This document shows, one piece after another, positions 52,426 to 61,458 of a stretch of 64,000 nt of DNA. Position numbers and translations under genes: made by a program. The DNA comes from an uncultured Clostridia bacterium (GTDB lineage Bacteria; Bacillota; Clostridia; TANB77; UBA1234), in assembly GCA_934132775.1 (NCBI GenBank), contig CAKPAA010000003.1, positions 1-64,000 on the forward strand, in the 5' to 3' direction. Each line of letters opens with the position of its first letter. The stretch's first letter is position 1. Under the pieces are notes generated by a model. It was given only the letters and a program-made list of their open reading frames with translations, was not told the origin of the DNA and ran no database searches.

Positions 52426-53151
52426 ATGAATGTTATCGTCGGTGTGAATCAAATGCCTAGTGAAGAAAATATCGGTCATATTAAAGAGAGTATGTTCCTG
52501 AATGGTGGCTATGCAACCGTTGATTATGTGGAAAAAGCTGTTACACTCCATAACATCGACCCCCAAATGGGAGCTTATGGCTTTCAACGTTTGATTTCAC
52601 CACTCCGTAAGTATCTGAGTATCATTCGTTCTCTTCTCTTGGAAGGTGCGGAAGTACGTCAAAAAACAGGGAAAGATACAGTCAATATTCAGTACAAAAC
52701 GAGTGATGACTACTATGCGATGGCCTTCGGGTACACAATTACAGAAGAAGGGAGGAACATTTGGGACTATATTTGCGGCACTTCACCGTTCACTCTTGGA
52801 GATGTAATTAACTTCAATGGTAAAGTATATGTGATTGGAAGTCTCATAAGTGTGCCTTCGTGTGACTATTATGGTATTGGCAACTCAATTCCTTTGAAAG
52901 TTGCTAGGTTGATTCCTTTCAGCAATGAAGCGGTAGCAAACGCAGCCGGTTGTATCGACCGGCTTGCTCCGAAATCCACACTGTCGTGGACACGTGACTA
53001 TTGGAAGTATTACTTTAAAGAAGTACTTCTTGTAAGCGAAGTTGGTGTTATCGCTATCGAAGAGCTTACAGGGGCTACTGTGATCGGCAACATTAACTAT
53101 GACACCATGTGTCGGATCTTAGAGCTTCAGAATACTCGTTACACAGTTTAA
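52426..53151 (+). CDS. Unknown protein with foreign codon use (cassette 1)
   Basis: 241 residues from ATG 52426 behind TTAGGAGG; the in-frame extension to 52372 lacks a site. No signal peptide or membrane helix. Notable segments are GAYGFQRLISPLRKYLSIIRSLLLEGAEV and MAFGYTITEEGRNIWDYICG, with YKTSDDYYAMAFGYTI between. I do not recognise it. Codons such as CGG, CTC, CCG and GCC, rare or absent in neighbours, and a higher GC than flanking genes point to transfer. It has its own promoter, structured leader and terminator, with no mobility gene near. Confidence 0.7.
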   Translation: MNVIVGVNQMPSEENIGHIKESMFLNGGYATVDYVEKAVTLHNIDPQMGAYGFQRLISPLRKYLSIIRSLLLEGAEVRQKTGKDTVNIQYKTSDDYYAMAFGYTITEEGRNIWDYICGTSPFTLGDVINFNGKVYVIGSLISVPSCDYYGIGNSIPLKVARLIPFSNEAVANAAGCIDRLAPKSTLSWTRDYWKYYFKEVLLVSEVGVIAIEELTGATVIGNINYDTMCRILELQNTRYTV

Positions 53152-53160
53152 ACAGTCCCT

Positions 53161-53194
53161 AGCCGCACGAGTTTTTCGTGTGGCTTCTTTTTTA
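53161..53194 (+). terminator. Terminator of the cassette 1 gene
   Basis: AGCCGCACGA pairs with TCGTGTGGCT, then TTCTTTTTT. Its GC-rich stem differs from the AT-rich native terminators. Confidence 0.88.
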
Positions 53195-53316
53195 TTTCAA
53201 ACTCTATGTTGCTTCTAGGGAAAGCTAGTAAATAAACAATGATGAAAATTTCAAAACTTATCGTAGTATAGCAAAATTTTTTCAAAGCATTATAACAAAA
53301 AGAAAGGGGTTTACTT

Positions 53317-54093
53317 ATGCCTAACGCAATTTATCCCATTAAAAACATCAAAAACAATCCTATTCTTCACTACAACATTATGTTTAAGATGCAGCTTGGA
53401 CATAATGAGTTCCTTAAAAGATTAGAATGTTATAAGCAGGCATACCCAACCTTTGACATAACAAGCATCGTTGATAGCAATTATCAAGAAATGACCATAC
53501 ACTCTTTGCCATTCACAGACATTGAGAAAATTAGCATAGTCATTGACAATGTTTTCTCATACTTTTTATTGCCTACATCTTTCATCTCTCGTCAAGTAAC
53601 ATTGAGTGGCGACGATATTCTGAGTAATAACAACGGAAAGCCTTTGACAATCAAACTTTCGTGGGCTTATGACTTATTGTTGCAGTGCAACAAATATAAA
53701 GTGGACAGTGAGGGAGTTAGAATGCTTTCTTACGTATTCGGCTCTCAAATTCCAGCCCCTACTTTTGGAGACATTTTGAGATGTACGAAAGAAATAGAAA
53801 AGTGTTCTAATATATCCAGTCCAAAATATCCCTTCTTTGTCGTTATTTATAATGTTATTAAAGACATTTATTCCGACAAAGAGACATTGAAAGTTTTACC
53901 TTTTTCTACGGATTTTATTGGAATTGAAGGCAAAAATATTTTTGAAAATGACACCACGCTTTCTATTGACGATGTATGCACACACAGGCGTTACATTATT
54001 GCTCCTAATCCAACTGGATTATCTGTAATTGGACGGGTTAATCCTTACCTTTTCAGGCAACTTGTGAGAAACTTTTCGATTTCTCACATTTAA
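53317..54093 (+). CDS. Unknown protein beside cassette 1
   Basis: 258 residues, start behind AAAGGGG. No signal or membrane segment. Segments MQLGHNEFLKRLECYKQAYP, KLSWAYDLLLQCNKYK and the C-terminal TGLSVIGRVNPYLFRQLVRN have no family I know. One in-frame CGG (GRVN) and codons such as GCC, GTC and TCG mark it as non-native, though less GC-rich than the gene before it. The two share no sequence similarity by eye. Ended by a bidirectional terminator. Confidence 0.65.
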   Translation: MPNAIYPIKNIKNNPILHYNIMFKMQLGHNEFLKRLECYKQAYPTFDITSIVDSNYQEMTIHSLPFTDIEKISIVIDNVFSYFLLPTSFISRQVTLSGDDILSNNNGKPLTIKLSWAYDLLLQCNKYKVDSEGVRMLSYVFGSQIPAPTFGDILRCTKEIEKCSNISSPKYPFFVVIYNVIKDIYSDKETLKVLPFSTDFIGIEGKNIFENDTTLSIDDVCTHRRYIIAPNPTGLSVIGRVNPYLFRQLVRNFSISHI

Positions 54094-54128
54094 CAAAATC
54101 GTGCGAATTGAAATATTTCTTAATTTTA

Positions 54129-54199
54129 AAAAAGAGACTATTTTTATATGTGATTTTAGCATAAAAGCTTTAACACATATTTAAATAGTCTTCTTTTTA
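54129..54199. terminator. Bidirectional terminator
   Basis: AAGAGACTATTT pairs with AAATAGTCTTCTT around a loop with a further CATATGTG-type pairing; T runs on both strands. It closes 53317-54093 (plus) and 54252-55805 (minus). Confidence 0.75.
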
Positions 54200-54251
54200 T
54201 TATATAACAAACACCGTTCATTATTTTTAATTCTAATTTTCTTATCAAACA

Positions 54252-55805
54252 TTATCTTTCAGACATTTCATCTTTTGGATCTTTCGACTTTTTTTCTTGC
54301 ATTTCGAGCCATTGTTTTCTATGACGTCTCTCACTTTTCTTTTCATCAAATTCTTTTTGCCCTGCTCCATACATTTCTAAAATTTCTTTCTTATCTTCTT
54401 CAATTTCTTTATATTTATTGACTAGGTCTTCTTCAAAACCATTTCTAAGTAAAATATTAGTTAGCACAACTATTTCTTGCTTGTCATCAAAATTATCTTG
54501 TATCGACTGCTCTTCTATATTTGTAGCAATGTCTTCGGCTTTTTGAGGAATTTGAGCTGAGTTTGCATCTTGTGGTGTTAATTCCTCTGCCAAAGATTCA
54601 GCAATAGTTCCCAAAAGTAATAATGCAGCCAACGCAGCACCAGCTCCAAGTATCTTTTTAAAATCACTCTTTAACTGTTCGTTTTCTTTATTCTTAATTT
54701 CTTCCCTAATTTTAGGATTAAATGAAAGTTCCTTTGGCAATGTACCATCTTTGTATTGTTGCATAAGTTCTTCATAATGTTCAACCAACTTAGTTCCAAT
54801 GCCACTCTTTTCCCATTTTTCTCTTCCGTTTTCATCATTTGCATACATTTGTGAATAAACATTTACACAAATTCTTCTCAAAGCTCTTTTTCGCCCAGTT
54901 TCATCCATCACCATTTTTTGAGGAAAAAGTTCATCAAATGCTCTCATTGCTTCCTGTTCTAGTTGTTTTTCTTTTTCAATTCTTTCTTGTTCTCTTTCTT
55001 GTGCTAATGCCTCTTGCTTTTGTTCCTTAACTATATCCCTCATTTGTTCGGTATAACTTAAATCTAATAAAAATTTTGAAATAGAAAAACTTGTATTAAA
55101 CATTCTGCAAGCTCTATTATATTCTCGTTGCAATTTACTCAATTCTTCCTCAGTAAATGGAATTTTAGTGTTACCAATTTCATTTTTCATCTGCTTATTT
55201 TTCTTAGATTTTAGCACTCTTCTAAGTTCTTTTACCGTATCCTCAGCACTTTTAAAAAATTTATCCTCTTTGCTAATTTGATCTGCGTTTCCGCCATTAT
55301 GGAATATATACCTAGCATCAGCAACTCTCAACATATGAGGATACTCTTTTTTTAGTTCTCTTATTTGTCTAGGAGTCATCTGTCCCTGTTCAGATTCTGC
55401 ATATCTTTCAATATCTCTACGAAATTGCATCTTTCTCACATCTTCTGATTTCCAATTGTTATAAAAAAAGTAACTTTGTGCATATCTCGAGCAATTAGGA
55501 CCTTTTAATTGCACAAAAGTTGAATTAGTTTTAGGAGAATATTCCACGAGACTCTCCTTTAATTTATCTACTATTTTTTTAGATGGCGTCTGCTTAGGTT
55601 TACTTACGTTGCAATCATCATACATCTCTTTTAGTTCCTTATTATAAATGTCTAAGGCAACAACTGGTGTCAATACACGTCTTAATCTTTCAACTTCCTT
55701 ATCTGTTGCGTCATATGGTAATAATAATGGTAGCACATCCTCTGTAACATATTTATTTATTTGATAATCAATTTCTTCAATCGGTATTATTTCATTTTTT
55801 GACAT
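54252..55805 (-). CDS. Large hypothetical coiled-coil protein
   Basis: 517 residues from ATG 55805 behind GGAGGGG. Mostly charged helices. A long coiled coil at about 255-300 (EQKQEALAQEREQERIEKEK and on), and a single hydrophobic segment at about 400-420 (ILGAGAALAALLLLGTIAESLA) that could be a membrane helix. A basic C-terminus (EKKSERRHRKQWLEMQEKK). CRMFNTSFSISKFLLD and RRICVNVYSQMYAND are distinctive but not recognised. Native codon use. Gene stands alone, promoter unclear, terminator shared with the convergent gene. Function unknown. Confidence 0.65.
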   Translation of the reverse strand: MSKNEIIPIEEIDYQINKYVTEDVLPLLLPYDATDKEVERLRRVLTPVVALDIYNKELKEMYDDCNVSKPKQTPSKKIVDKLKESLVEYSPKTNSTFVQLKGPNCSRYAQSYFFYNNWKSEDVRKMQFRRDIERYAESEQGQMTPRQIRELKKEYPHMLRVADARYIFHNGGNADQISKEDKFFKSAEDTVKELRRVLKSKKNKQMKNEIGNTKIPFTEEELSKLQREYNRACRMFNTSFSISKFLLDLSYTEQMRDIVKEQKQEALAQEREQERIEKEKQLEQEAMRAFDELFPQKMVMDETGRKRALRRICVNVYSQMYANDENGREKWEKSGIGTKLVEHYEELMQQYKDGTLPKELSFNPKIREEIKNKENEQLKSDFKKILGAGAALAALLLLGTIAESLAEELTPQDANSAQIPQKAEDIATNIEEQSIQDNFDDKQEIVVLTNILLRNGFEEDLVNKYKEIEEDKKEILEMYGAGQKEFDEKKSERRHRKQWLEMQEKKSKDPKDEMSER

Positions 55806-55937
55806 AGAATCCCCTCCAATTATTTTACATAATATTATTGTACCCTTCATTCAAATATTTGTCAACTTTAATAGGTATGTTTTTTATACTTAGCTTTAAA
55901 TATAATCTCAAACTCGCACTAAAATAGCCATTTTCAA

Positions 55938-56008
55938 CAAAAAAGACATCTTAAAGTTTGCAATATCAATGTAATATTCTCATTGAATTACCACTTTTAA
56001 GATGTCTT
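55938..56008 (-). terminator. Terminator of the alcohol dehydrogenase gene
   Basis: AAGACATCTTAAAAG pairs with CTTTAAGATGTCTT across 55943-56008, followed by a T run on the minus strand. Confidence 0.8.
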
Positions 56009-56047
56009 AAAAATATAATTAAATAATGTGCTCTTTATTTTTAACAA

Positions 56048-57199
56048 TTACATAGCTGCACGATATAAGTTAATAAAGTCTTCTTTTGAAACTTCTCTTG
56101 GATTACCAGGTTTGCAAGGGTCTTGCATTGCCTTCTCAGCAAGCATCTCTAAATCTTCTTCTTTGCACCCTGTATCTTTTACAGTTTGAGTTATTCCAAC
56201 ACTCTTTGACAATTCTGAAATCATCCAAACAAATGTGTTTATAACATCTTGATCATTCAAATTTGCAGCATCAGGTCTTCCTATATTCACTAATATCTCT
56301 CTAAATCTGTTCGCACAAACTTCTCCATTAAATCTCATTACAGTTGGCAACAATATTGCATTTGCAAGTCCGTGTGGTGTGTCATACACAGCTCCCAATT
56401 GGTGTGCCATTGAATGTACAATTCCAAGTCCAACATTTGAAAATCCCATTCCAGCAATGTATTGAGCAAGTCCCATCATTTCAATCGCTTCTTCATTCTT
56501 GTCATTAACCGCAGCTGGTAAATACTTAAATATTAACTGAATTGCCTTCATATGGAACATATCAGACATTGTGTTATGTGCCTTTGTTATATATCCTTCA
56601 ACAGCATGTGTTAAAGCATCCATACCTGTTGCAGCTGCAATAGATTTTGGCATTGTAGCCATCAAATCAGCATCTATAATAGCAAGTATAGGAATATCGT
56701 TAGGGTCAACACAAACCATCTTTATCTCTCTATCCTCATCAGTTATTACATAGTTTATTGTAACTTCTGCGGCTGTTCCATGAGTTGTTGGCAATGCTAT
56801 AACTGGTAATCCTCTGTTTAAAGTATTTGAAAGACCATTTAAAGATTGTAATGTTCTGTCTGGATTTGTCATTATTATAGATATTCCCTTTGCAGTATCA
56901 ATGCTAGATCCACCACCAACTGCAACAATAACGTCAGCTTTGCATTTCTTGCAAACCTTTACACCATCCATAACATTTTTTATAGTTGGATTTGGTTTAA
57001 CTTCATCATACAAAGTATAATTTATGTTAGCTTTTTCTAAAACGTCCATAACATTTTTTGTAACACCAGCCCCAACTAGTGATTTATCACTTACTAATAA
57101 TACTTTTTTAAATCCTCTTTTGCTCATTTCTTCTGGTAAAACTTCTCTTGCACCCTTTCCAAAATAAGATGTTTCATTTAAAACAAATTTTGTAACCAT
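56048..57199 (-). CDS. Iron-containing alcohol dehydrogenase (FucO / 1,3-propanediol dehydrogenase type)
   Basis: 383 residues from ATG 57199 behind AAAGGAGG; the longer frame to 57262 lacks a site. NAD motif VGGGSSIDTAKGISI (about 95-109). Metal ligands are in the family blocks TGMDALTHAVEGY (His), GIVHSMAHQLGAVYDTPHG (two His). Group III dehydrogenases reduce aldehydes such as lactaldehyde, 3-hydroxypropanal or acetaldehyde; the exact substrate is not decidable. A perfect long inverted repeat overlaps the -35, so expression is probably controlled by a repressor or redox regulator. Confidence 0.92.
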   Translation of the reverse strand: MVTKFVLNETSYFGKGAREVLPEEMSKRGFKKVLLVSDKSLVGAGVTKNVMDVLEKANINYTLYDEVKPNPTIKNVMDGVKVCKKCKADVIVAVGGGSSIDTAKGISIIMTNPDRTLQSLNGLSNTLNRGLPVIALPTTHGTAAEVTINYVITDEDREIKMVCVDPNDIPILAIIDADLMATMPKSIAAATGMDALTHAVEGYITKAHNTMSDMFHMKAIQLIFKYLPAAVNDKNEEAIEMMGLAQYIAGMGFSNVGLGIVHSMAHQLGAVYDTPHGLANAILLPTVMRFNGEVCANRFREILVNIGRPDAANLNDQDVINTFVWMISELSKSVGITQTVKDTGCKEEDLEMLAEKAMQDPCKPGNPREVSKEDFINLYRAAM

Positions 57200-57232
57200 A
57201 TTCTTTCCTCCTTTGTTTTTATTGCAATAATT

Positions 57233-57295
57233 ATTATAACGCAACAACGTAAATAAATACACTACTTTTTGTGTAACTTTTTAGTGTATTTATTT
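57233..57295 (-). promoter_or_regulatory. Promoter and operator of the alcohol dehydrogenase gene
   Basis: TATAAT at 57238-57233. Upstream stands a perfect 14-bp inverted repeat, AAATAAATACACTA (57251-57264) and TAGTGTATTTATTT (57282-57295), with a GTGTAA in the 17-base gap. The near arm overlaps the -35 position. It is unlike the Rex consensus. Confidence 0.55.
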
Positions 57296-57405
57296 TTAGC
57301 ATCGTACAATTAGAATATAATTACAATTTAAATTACTATATTCAATAAAAAAATTTCACTCGAATTTAGGAAATAAAAAATGGAACTTTGTGGCTAAATA
57401 TTATG

Positions 57406-57434
57406 TTGACTTATTCTATTCTCCGTGATATAAT
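57406..57434 (+). promoter_or_regulatory. Promoter of foreign cassette 2
   Basis: TTGACT (57406-57411), 17-base spacer, TATAAT (57429-57434). A leader of about 85 bases with an AGGAGG at 57462 that is followed by no ATG precedes the first gene. Confidence 0.85.
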
Positions 57435-57527
57435 ATGAAAGCTTTGAAAGATTAAATATAGGAGGTTCTAATTAGTATCTTCTGTTACTTTTTTCCAAAT
57501 TTCTGTTGTGAATAAAGGAGAAAAAAT

Positions 57528-58067
57528 ATGATTTCAACTATCAGTATTATTTGCTTTGATGTTGTTGTTTTCTTTTTGGTGGTAAAGTTTCTTGATGTAG
57601 TCCGTAATCACATGCTTTCAAATTCAATTAAAAAGAATATTTACCTGCCGATATTGAGATGCTTTCAGTACTGTGGTACGATATACGAACTGTTGGAAGC
57701 TTGGGCAATACAAGCTTCCGATTCAAAGATTACATATAATCCAAGTGATTTAATTGTGGTCAATAAAGTTCTGGAAGAACTTGAAGAAGCACTCGAAGAA
57801 ATTGGAGATTCAATAAGTTCCAGAGAGTTCTTCGAGAATTTCGATTACTATTATGCATTCTTTAAAGATAAGTTATTCAATTCTTTAAAGGACATAATGA
57901 AGCTTTCAGCGAATCTTCTTATTGAATCGCCTGAGATTTTCCTTTGCTTTAAAGCATTGAGTAAGACTCTTGCTGGAGTAAAAGTTTTTAACAATAACTT
58001 GATGCGATATGGTGACTATCTTGACAAGTCATACACACCCATCGACGACACGGCTTTTTATAAGTAA
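57528..58067 (+). CDS. Membrane-anchored helical protein, paralog 1 (cassette 2)
   Basis: 179 residues. One N-terminal membrane helix (ISIICFDVVVFFLVVKFLDVV), then an all-helical cytoplasmic part. Shared with the next gene: IKKN(I/V)Y.PI(L/I)R after the helix, NPSDL/DPNDL near 70, a YY.FFK/FYNAFKNKL segment and a YTPI/YAPI end. No family is recognised. AAAGGAG site. Foreign-looking codon use, though I saw no CGG here. First gene behind a strong promoter. Confidence 0.7.
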   Translation: MISTISIICFDVVVFFLVVKFLDVVRNHMLSNSIKKNIYLPILRCFQYCGTIYELLEAWAIQASDSKITYNPSDLIVVNKVLEELEEALEEIGDSISSREFFENFDYYYAFFKDKLFNSLKDIMKLSANLLIESPEIFLCFKALSKTLAGVKVFNNNLMRYGDYLDKSYTPIDDTAFYK

Positions 58068-58098
58068 TTTTTATTACCAATAAAAGGAGGAAAAAAGC

Positions 58099-58611
58099 AT
58101 GACCATCTCTATCATCGCTATCATCGTTATCATTGCTTGTTTGATTTATGGTGCTGTCAGAGACCACGCTATCAAGAAAAATGTCTATTCTCCAATTATT
58201 CGGGCCTCGCGGTATGCCATTGAGATTTACGAAGGTCTCGAAAGATGGCTAAAATGGGCTGAAAAACCAGAAAGCAAATGTGATCCAAACGATTTGCAAG
58301 TAATTTCGCAAATGGTTGAAAACTTTAAATCAAACGTAATAGAAGTTAGAGATTCTTTAAAGACGTCAAATACGTCTCAGAATTTCACTTACTTCTATAA
58401 CGCTTTCAAAAATAAGCTCTACGGTCTTGTAAACCTTACGTTTAATTTACAAGGCAAAAGCATTGCTCAGAACTCAGAGCTTGAACAATGTGTTGAGCTC
58501 TGCTACAAAGTTATGGGCGAAGTCAGCAACTTCAATATTGGGTTGCAGAAATACGGTAAGCAGCTGAATTGTCAGTATGCCCCTATTAAAGACTACACCA
58601 TAAATAGGTAA
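58099..58611 (+). CDS. Membrane-anchored helical protein, paralog 2 (cassette 2)
   Basis: 170 residues, a diverged copy of the preceding gene: N-terminal helix ISIIAIIVIIACLIYGAV, AIKKNVYSPIIRASRYAIEIYEG, NFTYFYNAFKNKLYGLVN and CQYAPIKDY. It contains two CGG arginine codons in one stretch (near 58200 and 58211), a codon I did not find in native genes. AAAGGAGG precedes the ATG. Likely product of tandem duplication before transfer. Function unknown; two related anchors may form a complex. Confidence 0.7.
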   Translation: MTISIIAIIVIIACLIYGAVRDHAIKKNVYSPIIRASRYAIEIYEGLERWLKWAEKPESKCDPNDLQVISQMVENFKSNVIEVRDSLKTSNTSQNFTYFYNAFKNKLYGLVNLTFNLQGKSIAQNSELEQCVELCYKVMGEVSNFNIGLQKYGKQLNCQYAPIKDYTINR

Positions 58612-58654
58612 CCGCCATAACTACCTTAAAAAACAACGTTAAGGAGGTATCAGT

Positions 58655-58942
58655 ATGGAAAATGTGCACTCCACGCAGTATGAAATCCAATTTGGACGAC
58701 TGACCGTGAAAGTTGACACCAAGAAAAAAGACTGCCAAAATGTGCGCCCGCATTGTCACGTGTACATTTGTGATCACCAGATTGGTGAGATCTGGTTTGA
58801 TCCGATGGTAATGTTCAAAAATGACGAAATTCCTCCTGAGTTGCATACAGGGGAAGCATTTGATATTTTGGATGCTGTTGAGAATGAAAAAATGCCTCTG
58901 CTGGACGCATTTTTCCACAACAAGAAATACGGAGATGAATAA
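58655..58942 (+). CDS. Small protein of cassette 2, DUF4160-like pattern
   Basis: 95 residues. QFGRLTVKVDTK and RPHCHVYICDHQIGEIWFD, then IPPELHTGEAFDIL, resemble the DUF4160 pattern (a histidine-rich PPHFHV-type strand followed by an acidic strand). That family is often encoded in toxin-antitoxin-like pairs. The match is weak. GC-rich codons (CGC, CCG, CTG, GTG) differ strongly from the host. AAGGAGG site; terminator follows. Confidence 0.6.
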   Translation: MENVHSTQYEIQFGRLTVKVDTKKKDCQNVRPHCHVYICDHQIGEIWFDPMVMFKNDEIPPELHTGEAFDILDAVENEKMPLLDAFFHNKKYGDE

Positions 58943-58952
58943 CTAACTACAT

Positions 58953-58986
58953 AGCTATCTTGCATTTTGCGAGATAGCTTTTTTGT
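58953..58986 (+). terminator. Terminator of foreign cassette 2
   Basis: AGCTATCT pairs with AGATAGCT, followed by TTTTTTG. Confidence 0.85.
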
Positions 58987-59031
58987 ATCTTGTTTCTATA
59001 ACTCTTTTGATAACAATTTTCATTTCAAATA

Positions 59032-59060
59032 ATGACAAAGCCATTCTGTTATTGTATAAT
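59032..59060 (+). promoter_or_regulatory. Promoter of the lipoprotein gene
   Basis: ATGACA (59032-59037), 17-base spacer, TATAAT (59055-59060), ahead of GAAAGGATG and ATG 59101. Confidence 0.7.
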
Positions 59061-59100
59061 TAAATTTATAGTAATAAACAAATTTTGAAAGGATGATTTT

Positions 59101-60267
59101 ATGAAAAAAATACTACCACTATTTCTCACAATAATTTTAGTTTTGGGATTATCTGCTTGTAGTAATCAAGAAATTAACAATTCTAATTCAGACCCAAACA
59201 CTCCAATTACAAACCAAAATAACTCTAATTTATCTGGTGAAGATTCATCTTTAACTGATAATTTAGAATATGCACCGATTTTAAAAAATGTATCTGGTGA
59301 ATCTTACGTAAATCTTTCAAATACTTATCAACTTCAAGCAAAGCCTAATCCTAATATGTTAGGAAAACTATTTAAAACCGATGAAGAAATATTACCAACA
59401 AAGTTATATATGACAGACATAAATAAAGAAATATTTTACAAATCATCTAATGGAATTGATTATTCCATTCCTATTGAAAAATGTGATGATTCCAAAGACG
59501 AACGAATTGTTTTCTCTGACTGCAATATAGAATTTTATTTAAATATTCCGTATATAAAAGTTAACGATTCATTGATTAAGAATGGAGATTATGATAATGA
59601 AAGATACTTAGGAATTATGAATTCCTACTTACCAAATGAAATTATTTATAGAACTAATATAGATGATGATCCTGATACCATAGAATATTTAATAAGGTAT
59701 GATGTGTATGATCCAGGTGGCAATACAAAATCAGGTAAAGAAGTAATTATAGTGAATAATTTAACAGGACAAATAAAAGAAGCTGGAATATTAGTAAATG
59801 TCTGTGGAAATATATCTCCGTATAAAAATGTATTTTTTGTTGGAGAATTTGCCCGTGGAATAAATTTGAGTAATTTTTTTGATGAATATCTTGTATTGAG
59901 CTATTATATTTACAATGACACGACTAAGAAATTTGAAGAAGTGGATAATAAACTTGCAAATGGAGATAATTGGTTTGAAACATCTTCGAATGATTATTTT
60001 TATTCTATCAATGAGGAAACTATATCTAAATTAAAAGAATATCCATTCACTCTAAATCAAGATGTTGGTATTGTTAAAAGTGAAGGCAATTATTATAAAA
60101 CCCAATATGAATTGAATTTTGATTCACTAATTCCTAGTGATTTGACGTTGACAAAGGGTACAAAGCTTTATATCGTTGATATTTTAGATTCTTATGGCAA
60201 TGCTATTTGTAAAACAGAGGACGGCAAAACTATTCTGTTTGCAAGTTTTGCAGGAATCGTAAGCTAG
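59101..60267 (+). CDS. Secreted lipoprotein of unknown function
   Basis: 388 residues. Signal peptide with lipobox LSAC (Cys near 20), an Asn/Ser/Thr-rich linker to about 55, then about 330 residues of mainly beta character (YLIRYDVYDPGGNTKSGKEVIIVNN, FVGEFARGINLSNFFDEYLVLSYYIYND). Native codon use. No recognised domain. Single gene with its own promoter; terminator shared with guaD on the other strand. Anchored to the outer face of the membrane. Confidence 0.75.
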   Translation: MKKILPLFLTIILVLGLSACSNQEINNSNSDPNTPITNQNNSNLSGEDSSLTDNLEYAPILKNVSGESYVNLSNTYQLQAKPNPNMLGKLFKTDEEILPTKLYMTDINKEIFYKSSNGIDYSIPIEKCDDSKDERIVFSDCNIEFYLNIPYIKVNDSLIKNGDYDNERYLGIMNSYLPNEIIYRTNIDDDPDTIEYLIRYDVYDPGGNTKSGKEVIIVNNLTGQIKEAGILVNVCGNISPYKNVFFVGEFARGINLSNFFDEYLVLSYYIYNDTTKKFEEVDNKLANGDNWFETSSNDYFYSINEETISKLKEYPFTLNQDVGIVKSEGNYYKTQYELNFDSLIPSDLTLTKGTKLYIVDILDSYGNAICKTEDGKTILFASFAGIVS

Positions 60268-60410
60268 TTTAAACTTTTCAATTTAAAATAGATATATGAA
60301 TAGAAATATGGTTTTAAAGTATTAGTTAAAACTAGAAAATTAAAAATATTATTTTTAATAAATTTAAAATTTGCGAAGGTCAATTTAATAAATATAATTT
60401 TTGTACCAAA

Positions 60411-60455
60411 AATAAAATGGCTGTCTGAAAATGATTTCAGGCAGCTATTTCTTTA
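60411..60455. terminator. Bidirectional terminator between the lipoprotein and guaD genes
   Basis: AAATGGCTGTCTGAAA pairs with TTTCAGGCAGCTATTT around a 4-base loop; T-rich on both sides. Confidence 0.85.
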
Positions 60456-60923
60456 ATAAATTGTTTTCTTATTTTTGGCATATTCATTAAAAAGTTCTAG
60501 GCACTCTTCTCTATCAAGTGCAGACAATTTAAGAATATTTTCATCTTTACAGCCATCATTTATAAATCTATAAATGAAGTCATCTCTGAATCCTATTTTT
60601 TCAGCATCTTCTGGTGTACAACCAAAATACACTTTTGATACATTTGCCCAAATTATTGCAGATAGGCACATTGGACAAGGGTAACCAGTAGCATACAAGA
60701 TACAGCCACTTAAATCATATGTACCAAGTTTTTTGCAAGCTTCACGAATTGCATTAACTTCTGCGTGTGCTGTTGGGTCATTATCTTTAAGCACTGAATT
60801 TGAAGAAACTGCAACTATATTTCCATCACTATCGATAACAGCAGCACCGAAAGGTCCTCCCCAATTTTTATTCATCGTCTCTCTTGCTCTCTCAATAGCC
60901 TTTTTCATTATTACGTCATTCAT
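60453..60923 (-). CDS. guaD: Guanine deaminase-like nucleoside/base deaminase
   Basis: 156 residues from ATG 60923 (AAAGGAG upstream), the same length as B. subtilis GuaD. Cytidine-deaminase-like zinc motifs: TAHAEVNAIREA (His and catalytic Glu) near 50-60 and YPCPMCLSAI near 80-90. The C-terminal IYRFINDGCKDENI region matches guanine deaminases, in which the tail closes the site by domain swapping. Converts guanine to xanthine; other purine substrates cannot be excluded. Confidence 0.88.
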   Translation of the reverse strand: MNDVIMKKAIERARETMNKNWGGPFGAAVIDSDGNIVAVSSNSVLKDNDPTAHAEVNAIREACKKLGTYDLSGCILYATGYPCPMCLSAIIWANVSKVYFGCTPEDAEKIGFRDDFIYRFINDGCKDENILKLSALDREECLELFNEYAKNKKTIY

Positions 60924-61167
60924 ATTTTTTCTCCTTTCAAACACCATAGTAGTGCAAAATACAGTTAGATTTTACCGTTATTTATTGAAGCTTGTCAATA
61001 CTAAGTAAAAATAGACTCAATTGTAAATTTATTCATAAAGAACTCCTTTTTAACTAATCTATAAAATTTCCAGAGCTTATTCTACTACCGTTTGAAATTT
61101 ATGTCAACATAAATGTGTTTTTCTTCTTCTCTTCTTTTTGGCATCCAATTTCTACTCGCATACCATT

Positions 61168-61458
61168 TTAATGATTTTTGTAATATACAAGCATTATAAT
61201 ATATAATAAGGCTGTAAGTAAAAATATACTTGCGTATATATAATATTTTTCAGCTTTATTTTCAAAGTTTCTAACTAATACAATTCTTTTTATTAGATTT
61301 ATCAAAGCCTTGCAAAATGCGTAAATAAATAGAAATAAAGACCTAGAAATAAATGCAAAAATTACTCTTAAAGACCACTTTAATGTACTAAAATTTGTTA
61401 TTACTTTTTTAGTGTTAAAATATATTTGTTTAATTTTCTTTTGAGTTGTTTCTTGCAC
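61168..61458 (-). CDS. Small membrane protein, unknown
   Basis: 96 residues from GTG 61458 (AAAGGGG about 8 bases upstream). Basic N-terminus, one hydrophobic stretch at about 32-58 and a second near the end (YYIYASIFLLTALLYIIMLVYY). Net positive. No family recognised. Alone between guaD and the repeat-protein gene. The coding nature rests on start context and membrane helices only. Confidence 0.5.
   Translation of the reverse strand: MQETTQKKIKQIYFNTKKVITNFSTLKWSLRVIFAFISRSLFLFIYAFCKALINLIKRIVLVRNFENKAEKYYIYASIFLLTALLYIIMLVYYKNH

Noticed and set aside
57462..57480. Leader peptide gene behind the AGGAGG in the cassette 2 leader
   Set aside because: No ATG, GTG or TTG at suitable distance; only ATT and GTA codons follow.
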